From assembly GCA_029881795.1 (NCBI GenBank), contig JAOULX010000009.1:1-64000 (forward strand): 64,000 nt of DNA. The letters run 5' to 3'. Positions 43,462 through 52,327 of the stretch are shown piece after piece (position 1 is the stretch's first letter; every line of letters begins with the position of its first letter). The translations under genes and the position numbers were made by a program. The stretch comes from Gammaproteobacteria bacterium. GTDB lineage: Bacteria; Pseudomonadota; Gammaproteobacteria; SZUA-229. Under the pieces are notes generated by a model. That model did not search any database and had not been told where the DNA came from. It was given only the letters and a program-made list of their open reading frames with translations.

Positions 43462-46397
43462 GGCATAATCCAGTTAACAATCGTTGATGCATCTGTGCCG
43501 GATAACACCGGTACAAAACCACCTGCTCCGTCTGATATTTGCGGATGCACCGGACTCGTTCCAGCTGACAACGGATAATTGACCAGACTGTTTTGCGCTG
43601 TTGCCGCCCGGTCTTCGATAAATGCCAGTGCCGCCCGGTAATCACCACTGACATCCCCGCTTAAAATAAAACGCGGCAAGGTATTTTCAGAAGGCACAGC
43701 ATTACTTAGCGTCGTGCTGATCGTGCGCTGATCAAAATCACTTTTATTATTGATCGCCTTATGACAACTGGCACACTGTTCCATCAGCAGACCGTGGACA
43801 CTGTCTCTGAACAATGCATACGACGGCGCAGTATACAGACCGATAACTTCTGATAAATCACTGATACCATTTGAATTCAGGTCCGGGCCATACGGGCTGT
43901 TATAATAATTGGCACCGTTATCAATCCATTCTGTCAGCAACCGCATTTCCGATAGGTTCAGCAGGTTATGATTGGTTGCACCAGTCAGTGTTTGCGGCGC
44001 TTTCAATTCACTGGCAGTTAATTTCTCGATCAGATAACTGCTTCTTGAGGATTCTCTCGGCCCACCGACGCTGACATAGGGCAAGCGTCGCTGCGTCAGA
44101 TACGCACCGTCTTTCAGATTAACCTGAGGCGTGGTCTGCAGGCCCGGATCTGCCGCTGCTTTAATCAGGTTTTTATACGACAGCAAGACGCCGTCGTTCG
44201 GGTCATAATTATTTCTTAAATCCGGGATCTGAGTATTATCATGACAGGCACTGCATTTGGCGCTAAGAATCGGCTGGATGTGTTCTACAAAATTAATAAC
44301 ACCGTCCAGCGGTGCCGGTGTGGTTAACAACCCGTAGTTAAGGTTTATATCAATTCCCTGTGCAACCAGCACCTGTACCGACGTACCAGCCGCCTCGCTC
44401 GCCAGAGCCGAGGCCTGTGCCGATGCCAGCACCGTGTCAGTTATCCAGACATCGGTATACACAATATCTGCTTTCAGGTCCGCCGAAAGTATCCCGTCCG
44501 GATCACTGCCAGTGCCGTTTACGACTCTCGCTCTGGTTTCTGCCATGGTCTCGTTTATCTGCGACGGCCCCAGCTGTGCCACCGGGTTATTAAAGGCTAT
44601 CGGGTAGATATTCAAAGCCGTGTGTCGTCTCGGACTATGGCAACCGGCACACTCCAGGGTCTCGCCGGGTCTGACCTGAAACCACGAAGTGTGGTTGGTA
44701 ATCGCCCTGCCCTTAGCATCCAGCACGCTGATCGCCAGCGGGGTATCGGCCGGTACTTTCACCAGCACCGAGCCATCCGGCTCAACTTCAGAGTAGCCCA
44801 GAATCTGTTGCATCACCGAGCCTGCTGCGCCAATTAAATCCTGTCCAGCGCCTTCTGGCACCGCAACCGGTTTGGTCAGCCTGACAAAACGCGCCGGTCG
44901 ATCTTCAACAGTGCGGTAATTGATATTGGATAAGTCCTTAATCGCTGCAATATCGGCCACGCTCTGCCGCGGATCATCGGCTGCTGCGGCAATCTGTGCA
45001 ATCATCTCGCCCTCTGTTGCAATCATCATTGACGGCCCCAGCAAATCATTACTGTCGCTGTCATAGACACTGCGCACATGCAATAAACCCTTTTTTGACG
45101 CTTCAAGTACAGCATTTAACGAGCCACCTGGCCCGGAAAACGCATCGTCAATTTGCTGAGGGTAAGGGCGCGGCTGCACCGCGATGGCATCATAAGCAAT
45201 TAAGCCTTTATCCGCTGTTACAACCGGCGTCATTTTTTTACTATCTAAGTGCATGATATAGATACCGAAAGACGGATCGCCTTCAATATTTTTGCTGACA
45301 TCGGTTTGTAAATCTCTGACCTCAATTTGCTGACTTGCCGACCAGCTCACCAGTATTCTGTTAGAGCCATCAAACACCGGATAGGGACTCAGGTAACGGC
45401 CGTATCTTGAGACCCCGGGTTCTATATTAATGCGGTTTAATGACAGCTGTTTCTGTGCTATTTCAGCGGCTGTATTAGCGGCACTATCCGCCATATCAGC
45501 AAACTGATTGATATTAATTTCAAGCAGAGCGCCGCTGCCATGGCTGCCAGAAACCGGCGCATGAATCGCCACAATATTGCCATTGGGTAACTCACGCGGG
45601 CTGAAGAAGCTATTGCCTTTACTGTATGCCCCGTACAGGGTTTCTATACCGGTACCATCCGGGTTCATGCTGATTAACGGGAAATGACTTCTCTGCCCGG
45701 TGGCTTCCCAGCGACTGAACATCAGTTTGCCATTGCTTAAAAGCGCCACATCGCGGTCGTGTCCCACATGAAAAGATATTTGTTTAATAAGCGTTCCATC
45801 CGCACTGATAACATGCAGCAAACTGGAATGGTGCCGGCCTTTGGGATCAAGATAGGAAAAGGGCTCTGTATTATTATCCGCCAGTTGTTGTCGGCTGGCC
45901 GTCTGCCGGTTTGATGAGAAGACTATCCGCCCATCCACCAAAAAGTTCGGGTGCAGATCGTCATAGAGTTCCAACGGATCATCGAATGTCCGCTGGGTTA
46001 GCTGCTTACTGGCGACATCCAGGGTCCAGATATTCCAACTATTATCTCCGGGTCGGCGCATTGAAAAAACAATGCTGCTGCCATCAAATGAAATTTCAGG
46101 ACTACTGACATCGCCATGACCGTCTGTTTCTGAAAGCGTCAGATTTTTTTCAGCGGCCGAAGCAGATGCCGCATCACGCCAGTACAAATCACCACCAGCA
46201 ACAAAACTGACCGGATCCACCGGCTGCACCAGCGCACGGACAGATCGCTTAACATAGACAACAGGAAAACTACTGGCGGCAGTAATGCTTGCGCCATGAA
46301 AATTCAGAGCATCACAGGAATTCAGAGCAGGCAGAGCAATAAAAAGCCATGCCAGACGTGGATTAAAAAATCGCAAGCATACATACATCATGAACAT
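43458..46397 (-). CDS. three-haem beta-propeller lipoprotein (HZS-alpha-like)
   Basis: 979 residues. A lipoprotein-like signal with LNSC (cysteine 28) is followed by a WD40/PD40-type propeller (about 90-400, with SFDGSSIVFSMRRPGDNSWN and LVDGRIVFSSNRQ). The region before the first haem site resembles the middle domain named after hydrazine synthase alpha subunits. CxxCH haem sites lie at 583-587, 715-719 and 875-879. The family occurs widely outside anammox, and no other anammox gene is here. It begins the machine operon and overlaps the SH3-barrel gene; its substrate is unknown. Confidence 0.78.
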   Translation of the reverse strand: MFMMYVCLRFFNPRLAWLFIALPALNSCDALNFHGASITAASSFPVVYVKRSVRALVQPVDPVSFVAGGDLYWRDAASASAAEKNLTLSETDGHGDVSSPEISFDGSSIVFSMRRPGDNSWNIWTLDVASKQLTQRTFDDPLELYDDLHPNFLVDGRIVFSSNRQTASRQQLADNNTEPFSYLDPKGRHHSSLLHVISADGTLIKQISFHVGHDRDVALLSNGKLMFSRWEATGQRSHFPLISMNPDGTGIETLYGAYSKGNSFFSPRELPNGNIVAIHAPVSGSHGSGALLEININQFADMADSAANTAAEIAQKQLSLNRINIEPGVSRYGRYLSPYPVFDGSNRILVSWSASQQIEVRDLQTDVSKNIEGDPSFGIYIMHLDSKKMTPVVTADKGLIAYDAIAVQPRPYPQQIDDAFSGPGGSLNAVLEASKKGLLHVRSVYDSDSNDLLGPSMMIATEGEMIAQIAAAADDPRQSVADIAAIKDLSNINYRTVEDRPARFVRLTKPVAVPEGAGQDLIGAAGSVMQQILGYSEVEPDGSVLVKVPADTPLAISVLDAKGRAITNHTSWFQVRPGETLECAGCHSPRRHTALNIYPIAFNNPVAQLGPSQINETMAETRARVVNGTGSDPDGILSADLKADIVYTDVWITDTVLASAQASALASEAAGTSVQVLVAQGIDINLNYGLLTTPAPLDGVINFVEHIQPILSAKCSACHDNTQIPDLRNNYDPNDGVLLSYKNLIKAAADPGLQTTPQVNLKDGAYLTQRRLPYVSVGGPRESSRSSYLIEKLTASELKAPQTLTGATNHNLLNLSEMRLLTEWIDNGANYYNSPYGPDLNSNGISDLSEVIGLYTAPSYALFRDSVHGLLMEQCASCHKAINNKSDFDQRTISTTLSNAVPSENTLPRFILSGDVSGDYRAALAFIEDRAATAQNSLVNYPLSAGTSPVHPQISDGAGGFVPVLSGTDASTIVNWIMP

Positions 46398-46779
46398 TCA
46401 CGCCAGCCACACTGTCGTTCAGAAGCACCATCTTGCAGTGCCTGACTGTTATGAAACTGGATTCCCTTAAATTTATGAACCGGTTAATACAGTGCCTGCA
46501 TATATCCGGCTAATCACCCATATTATTGTTAGCCTGATCGCAAGCAGCATCTTCAGACGCCTCAAAAAGCGATACAAGCCCGTTTTTATTATTCCCTTTT
46601 AACTAAAGCATTGATATTGCAAATAAAATCCATGCAGATCAGACACTATAAACAATGCCGCTGATCACTGGCAAGCGATCATTCTAACCTAATATATGAA
46701 TTCAGATAAGGGAAGTTATTTGAAAGACAGACGGAATCAGCAGGGCCGCGCCCACTGATTCGTCGGTTTGAAATACTGC
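46398..46779. other. gap between TpsA and the three-haem gene
   Basis: About 380 bases without a gene, AT-rich. It separates the two-partner secretion unit from the twelve-gene machine unit and probably contains the promoter of the latter. I see no strong terminator or dyad and cannot place promoter boxes. Confidence 0.4.
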
Positions 46780-49700
46780 TTAACGACAGGCCAGCACTTT
46801 ACCGTCTGAACTGTTGTCAGCCCCGGCATTCTCGTCCTCTGGCTGTTCCTCATCAAGCTGTGCAACCAATGCGTCACTGGTACTGATAAGGGTATCGACC
46901 GGTACATTAATCACTTCAACATTGTCAGGACTAACAATACTGCCATCCAGTATGGTTACTCCCAGTGCTGCGATCAAGTCCGCGACCGAGCCCACACCAG
47001 TGCCAGCTGTTCTGTTAACGATGCCACCCGCAGACAGATCGACCAGCATAGAACCGCTTGCCGCATTAATCACTGCGGCTCCGTTCGCTGCCGCAGTGCC
47101 GGTTAAATCCAGATTACCGTTAACCAAAAGATCTATGTCGCCGGCTGTCATATAGGCACCACTGTTATCACCAGCACCAGCGGTTAAGCTCACACCGCCT
47201 GCTATTTGTGCGCTTAATTGATTGGCATTTTGCCCACTTGCATCAAATATTGACGCCGCAGAATTAACACCACTGCCACCGTTAAGTGTCAGATTAGCCG
47301 CCAGATTAAGACTGATATCACCCTCTGCCGACAAATACGCATCGGCATTATCGATAGAGCCACCCTGAATAGTCAGATCAGCTGTCGCTGCAACATTCAA
47401 TAAGCCAGTTGTTGCTACATGCACTGCACCGGCTGTGGCCTGAAGCCCAACCGCAGCACCGCTGATATTCATATTGGCCGCCGTCATAGTTAATATGCCA
47501 GCGCCGGTATTGCTTATCAAAACATCACCAACGCCATCTGCATCGGTATCAGATGAAATCGATAAGTCCGCACTAGCAGCAACATTATTGTTAATGCTCA
47601 CTGTTCCAGCTGATGTCAAATCCATATTGCTGGCAGACAGTGTGCCGTTAATCGCCAGCCCGGTGACTGCGTCTACTGCCAGATTTGCTGCTGCATCGAG
47701 ATTACTGGCAACCGTTAAGGTGCCGCTTGTATTCAGCACTATATCACCGGCACTGTTGAGCCCACTATCAACATTAAGGTTACCCGTGTTATTAATATTA
47801 ACGTTATTGAGCTGCTGATTATTGAAACTTAAAGATGCGACCTGTGTATCAAGCGCAGCCACAGAGCCGATTCCATTTGCCGCCGTGAGTGTCGTGTTCT
47901 GGGCCACGATGTTGGTCCCTGATGCACTGGCTTTTTCAATCGCTCCGGCAGCCGTTAATATGACATTTCCAGTAGCCGCACCTGTACTGGTACCATCAGC
48001 AGTGGCATAAGCCGCCTGTAGATTAATATCGCTGGCATCTGTATAAACTATATCACCAGCTGTACTTGCCAGGTTGAGCTGATTCACATCATTACCCGCT
48101 GCCGTTAAGCTGATACCATTGCCAGCCTTGGCAGAAAACTGATCAACCACAACCCCACCACCAATCGTGTTCACTCCTGCTGCGCCATCGGTAATCGCGC
48201 CAGCTGCGTTCAGGCTAACGGTGCTCGCACTAAGACTTGCAGCATTATTAAATGCAATATCGCCGCTCAGTGATGACATAAAAAGCGCCGAGCCAGTCGC
48301 GCTCAATGCTGCATTCACATTGATTGTGGCATCTGATTCAATCGTGATATTGCCCGAAGACGTATTCCAGTCTGCTGCAATCACCGATACCAGGCCCGGG
48401 GTTTGATTGGCAACAAATATATCACCGCCATTTGTTGTGAACGTATTCATAACAAATGCACTGGCTGCAATATTCGCAATATTATCCAGATAAACAGAAC
48501 CCGCGCCTGCCACAGAAACGCTTACCGCACCTTGCAAGTTTGACAGATTAAAGTGGCTCGCTGCCGTGCCGATACCGTTTTCAGAGATCAGATTAAGATC
48601 AAACGCCGAATCAATATTCGCGACCCCAGCTGCAGCATTTAAAATAGACCCGCCTGTTGTGCCGTTACTGGCGACACTGGTATCAAGCACTACACTAGCT
48701 CCGCTAGCATTGATTGTTCCAATGCTAAGATCACCGTCATTATAAATTTCAATAACATTTCCATTCGTTAGATCTATATTGCTAACCGTCATGGCTTTAT
48801 TGTTTGAAAAATAAATACCGCCAGTCACTGAGTTACTAGCAGAGCCCAGCGTGTTAACAGACAGCTGAATTGGGTTGGCCTGGGCTCCAAACCCATCGGT
48901 AGTGATGAAACTAAACTGATCGGCAACGATATCCAGTGCAGATACACTGTTATCTGTCACGCTGCCGACATTAAGAATCACACTGCCCGCTCCTGCATTC
49001 ATCGCCATCAGTGACGCATTTTGCCCGAACGTTAAAGAGCTTGCAGTCGCTGTTGTGGTCGCAGAAATATTTCCGCCCGCGGTATCAATACTGCCCGCTC
49101 CAGCAAACGCAATAGCATCACCCGCCGACAACGTAACGCTGCCGCCTGCGGTAGAAATGATATTGTTAATCTGAATCTGCCCAAGACCATCACTTTCTCC
49201 AGCAATAACTTTACCGGAATCAGCAACCAAGGTTAGATTTAGAGCGGCAGTGCTCGAGGTAATTGGCGCATCAATAATAATGTCGTTAGCCGCATCCAAC
49301 GTTAAAGAAACAGCCGTCGCCCCAGTCACATTAATTGCTGTTGCGACTGTAATATTGCCAGAGTCTGTACCTGTACCACCAGTATCTATTTCAACATTTG
49401 TACCGACGTTTAATTGCGCCAGCAAGGTATCAACATTTAAGTTTGAGCCCGCACCGGTACTGCTGAATAGCGGAGCTGCAGTAATTGCTGAATCGACCGC
49501 GGTGCTGATTGTTAAATCATTCGGGTCCAGTAGCCAGCTACCGGCTTGACCATTGGCAGCAGACAAGTCCAGTTTGATTTCAGCTACATCAAGAAACTGT
49601 TTACCGGAGGTTTCTACAAAACCGCCATTACCATTTTGCAGGCCACCGGTTGCACTGATGGTACCGTGGACTCGGGTCGCATCATCGGCCCAAACTATGA

Positions 49701-50823
49701 TTTCGCCGCCGTTTCCAGAGTCAATCGCATTGGCTTGAAGCGTAGCATCTAAGCCAACAAATGCTGCATTGGCATTTTGTAACTCACCACTGCCCTGATA
49801 ATTACCACCCACATGAATCTGGCCACCGGCTTTGGTACCGGAGGCATCAAGCATTGCCTGGTCAATAATACCAACCTGATAACCCAGCACATCAATTACG
49901 CCACCATTGCCATCGAGTCCATTTGCCGAGACCTCACCCGATACCAGCGTAGTACCATTCTCGCTCTGGATTAAAACCCGGCCACCGTTATCACCTGCGG
50001 CACTGATAATCGAATTTTCAGATAGGGTCAGATCATTTGTTGCCACCAGTATCACATTACCATTAGCATCCAGTGATAATGCATTCGCCTGAATAATCCC
50101 GGAATGCGTCAAGCTGCCGGCAAACATGCCCACCGCTCCGCCATCAGTAGTGACTGAACCTAAGTTAAGCACTGAATTGCTGGCTGACTGTACTTCAAAG
50201 CCAACATCGGATGCCTGCAAACTAGTCAGCGTTAATTTTTCACCGGCAGCTAAAATAACATCACCTTGCTCAACCGAAATAACACCCTCGTTAATAATGT
50301 TCGGTGCAATCAGCGCGATATCAGCATCCGCACCGGCCGTAATAAAACCCTGATTTAAAATATCACCGGCATCAACGCCCTCAAAATTTAATTTACCGTC
50401 AATAAAATCCTGATTCGACAAATTCAACGTCGATGCAATAAAGCCCGCTGTATTAACCACCGCATTTTCGCCAAAAATAATACCGTGCTGGTTAATCAGA
50501 TAAACCTGACCGTTTGAAGTCAAGTTACCCATAATTTCCGAACCATTACTACCCACCACCTGATTCAGCACCGCGCTATTAGCGCCACTTTGCTGAAAGT
50601 GAGTGGTCTCATTGGCGCCGATTGAAAACTCCTGCCAGTTAATCACAGAACCATTGCTATTGGTTATATGCAGAGAATTCACGTCAGGTTGTGAAAAGGC
50701 CACATTTCCATGAATCACCTCGGCTCCGGTTGGGTTTGCACTAACCCCGAGCGACGTTACAGCAAGCATGATACCTATCATTAAGGCAGACGGGCTGGTT
50801 TCCAGTATATTTTTTGGTTTCAT
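46780..50823 (-). CDS. TpsA-type filamentous haemagglutinin-like exoprotein
   Basis: About 1347 residues from the ATG at 50823, which has AAGG eight bases ahead; longer frames from 50829 or a GTG at 50853 have worse spacing. A long signal peptide (LAVTSLGVSA near 30) precedes the TPS secretion domain, with NPTGAEVIHGNVAFSQPD, INWQEFSIG and the NQHGIIFG turn corresponding to NPNGI. The remainder is a Gly/Ala/Ser/Asn-rich parallel beta-helix, and the protein ends in DGKVLACR. It is exported by the TpsB two genes upstream. Confidence 0.92.
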   Translation of the reverse strand: MKPKNILETSPSALMIGIMLAVTSLGVSANPTGAEVIHGNVAFSQPDVNSLHITNSNGSVINWQEFSIGANETTHFQQSGANSAVLNQVVGSNGSEIMGNLTSNGQVYLINQHGIIFGENAVVNTAGFIASTLNLSNQDFIDGKLNFEGVDAGDILNQGFITAGADADIALIAPNIINEGVISVEQGDVILAAGEKLTLTSLQASDVGFEVQSASNSVLNLGSVTTDGGAVGMFAGSLTHSGIIQANALSLDANGNVILVATNDLTLSENSIISAAGDNGGRVLIQSENGTTLVSGEVSANGLDGNGGVIDVLGYQVGIIDQAMLDASGTKAGGQIHVGGNYQGSGELQNANAAFVGLDATLQANAIDSGNGGEIIVWADDATRVHGTISATGGLQNGNGGFVETSGKQFLDVAEIKLDLSAANGQAGSWLLDPNDLTISTAVDSAITAAPLFSSTGAGSNLNVDTLLAQLNVGTNVEIDTGGTGTDSGNITVATAINVTGATAVSLTLDAANDIIIDAPITSSTAALNLTLVADSGKVIAGESDGLGQIQINNIISTAGGSVTLSAGDAIAFAGAGSIDTAGGNISATTTATASSLTFGQNASLMAMNAGAGSVILNVGSVTDNSVSALDIVADQFSFITTDGFGAQANPIQLSVNTLGSASNSVTGGIYFSNNKAMTVSNIDLTNGNVIEIYNDGDLSIGTINASGASVVLDTSVASNGTTGGSILNAAAGVANIDSAFDLNLISENGIGTAASHFNLSNLQGAVSVSVAGAGSVYLDNIANIAASAFVMNTFTTNGGDIFVANQTPGLVSVIAADWNTSSGNITIESDATINVNAALSATGSALFMSSLSGDIAFNNAASLSASTVSLNAAGAITDGAAGVNTIGGGVVVDQFSAKAGNGISLTAAGNDVNQLNLASTAGDIVYTDASDINLQAAYATADGTSTGAATGNVILTAAGAIEKASASGTNIVAQNTTLTAANGIGSVAALDTQVASLSFNNQQLNNVNINNTGNLNVDSGLNSAGDIVLNTSGTLTVASNLDAAANLAVDAVTGLAINGTLSASNMDLTSAGTVSINNNVAASADLSISSDTDADGVGDVLISNTGAGILTMTAANMNISGAAVGLQATAGAVHVATTGLLNVAATADLTIQGGSIDNADAYLSAEGDISLNLAANLTLNGGSGVNSAASIFDASGQNANQLSAQIAGGVSLTAGAGDNSGAYMTAGDIDLLVNGNLDLTGTAAANGAAVINAASGSMLVDLSAGGIVNRTAGTGVGSVADLIAALGVTILDGSIVSPDNVEVINVPVDTLISTSDALVAQLDEEQPEDENAGADNSSDGKVLACR

Positions 50824-50837
50824 CTTCATCGCCTTAT

Positions 50838-52319
50838 TTATTGAGAGATACACTCAAAGTCCTTATTTTCATCAGGACTGGTGACATCGTTGAATAAATT
50901 CTCCCAAGTCTCACTATAAGACTCAGGTCTGGGATACACATCGGCCGCTAAAAATGCCGGAATACTGCTCAACAGTGCTGGTTGTGTCTGACCACTGGCG
51001 ACATTACCACTAAAGCCAGCCTCACCTTTCCCTAAATCTACCCGAAGGCCCTGATCCGTCGACATACTGACATGGCCATCATAAACCGAGACGTATAAGC
51101 CCTCTCGGGTCTCGGTTGCATTCTTTTGACTGAACGTTGAAGCAGCGACGTCGACTGTATCGGGCCTTGGCGCTGGAGCAGAACGCATAAACAGGGGCAT
51201 CTCAGGTAACATAATCGGCGCACTGTCGATGTTCCTGAGAAATGCGGTTTCATTTAAATTAAGCACACGGCTACCCGCATTATTGCTTAACTCAACCGCA
51301 CCATCCCATACGTGGGTATACATACCTTCGTTAGCTGTAGCCACAACCGGACTGATAAAGAAATTCAGCATTTTTTCTAATGGTGTGAGCAGCGCCCGCG
51401 GGCTTGCAGCCACACACTTACCATCGCACATAATATCGTAACCCGTGCCTCGAATACCGATGGTGGCAACCGGGGTTTGCATTTTATAACCTGCTGGATT
51501 GCTCTTTCCGATCAGACCACTGGTGGCGCGCAGCCCCCCGCGCAATAACGACATCAGAACTGAACTGACTGACGCATCATTTTCATTATAGTGATGCTTT
51601 TTAATCTCGAATTCTGAATCCGCATTTAAAGTCACCCGGCTTTGATCTCTAAACGCAATCACTGCAAACGATGACAGACCGGTACTGACTTTATCACCTT
51701 CGTATAACGGACCACCGACAAAGATCTGCCTGGTTTTCTGATGTTTACTACGGGCACTTACCTGACCACGCATAAAGGCAACCCTGCCAATGACATAGTC
51801 AGCACCTACATTCTGGTTTTTGCTGGAGCGCTGATTTTCCTTGACGCAGTCTTTTTCACAGAGGCGGGCATCAAATTCTGTACCGCGAATACCAATGGTC
51901 GCCAGCGGCGTTTTAATTTGATAAGCATCATCCCGATTTTTACTGATGAAGCCGGTAATTGCACGAATACCACCTTTAAATAAACTCAACACCGCGCTGT
52001 CTGAGCGACTTCGTCTTGCAATGTATCGATCAATACCTAAACTGGAATTGGGGCGGATGGTGATTTTTGTGCCATCTTTCATTTTGACAATGGCAAAACT
52101 TCTGGCTGCCGTGGTGATGATATCTTCTTCAAATATTACGGCATTTTTACCCATAATACGCGTACCCTGATCGCCATGCTGTGCAGTAACAACACCACGC
52201 ACATAATCAACCACACCCACTTCACTGGCGGCAGAAACATTTGCAGAATACAAACCAACGAGTGCAATTAAAATTCCACTGAAGAGCGAAGCCTTGCTGA
52301 GTAACGACTGGTTTTTCAT
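50838..52319 (-). CDS. exported protein with two FecR domains
   Basis: About 493 residues from the ATG at 52319; the frame also opens at a TTG four codons earlier. A signal peptide precedes two copies of a unit of about 165 residues. Each has a FecR-like domain (GVVTAQHGDQ... and GRVAFMRGQV...), the segment GGxRAxxGxIxK and then TPxATIGIRGT. A second repeated element, EGMYTHVWDGAV / EGLYVSVYDGHV, follows. There is no cytoplasmic domain or sigma factor nearby, so it is not a classical FecR sensor; a surface or periplasmic TPS accessory is inferred. Confidence 0.85.
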   Translation of the reverse strand: MKNQSLLSKASLFSGILIALVGLYSANVSAASEVGVVDYVRGVVTAQHGDQGTRIMGKNAVIFEEDIITTAARSFAIVKMKDGTKITIRPNSSLGIDRYIARRSRSDSAVLSLFKGGIRAITGFISKNRDDAYQIKTPLATIGIRGTEFDARLCEKDCVKENQRSSKNQNVGADYVIGRVAFMRGQVSARSKHQKTRQIFVGGPLYEGDKVSTGLSSFAVIAFRDQSRVTLNADSEFEIKKHHYNENDASVSSVLMSLLRGGLRATSGLIGKSNPAGYKMQTPVATIGIRGTGYDIMCDGKCVAASPRALLTPLEKMLNFFISPVVATANEGMYTHVWDGAVELSNNAGSRVLNLNETAFLRNIDSAPIMLPEMPLFMRSAPAPRPDTVDVAASTFSQKNATETREGLYVSVYDGHVSMSTDQGLRVDLGKGEAGFSGNVASGQTQPALLSSIPAFLAADVYPRPESYSETWENLFNDVTSPDENKDFECISQ

Positions 52320-52327
52320 AATTACAC

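Noticed and set aside
43458-46397. hydrazine synthase, hence anammox
   Set aside because: Only the domain family is shared; no other anammox gene is present and the rest of the window is gammaproteobacterial.
46814-50353. many plus-strand frames opposite TpsA
   Set aside because: They are shadows of the repetitive Ala/Ser/Gly-rich exoprotein on the other strand.
50838-52319. FecR anti-sigma regulator
   Set aside because: It has a signal peptide, no cytoplasmic anti-sigma domain and no sigma factor neighbour.
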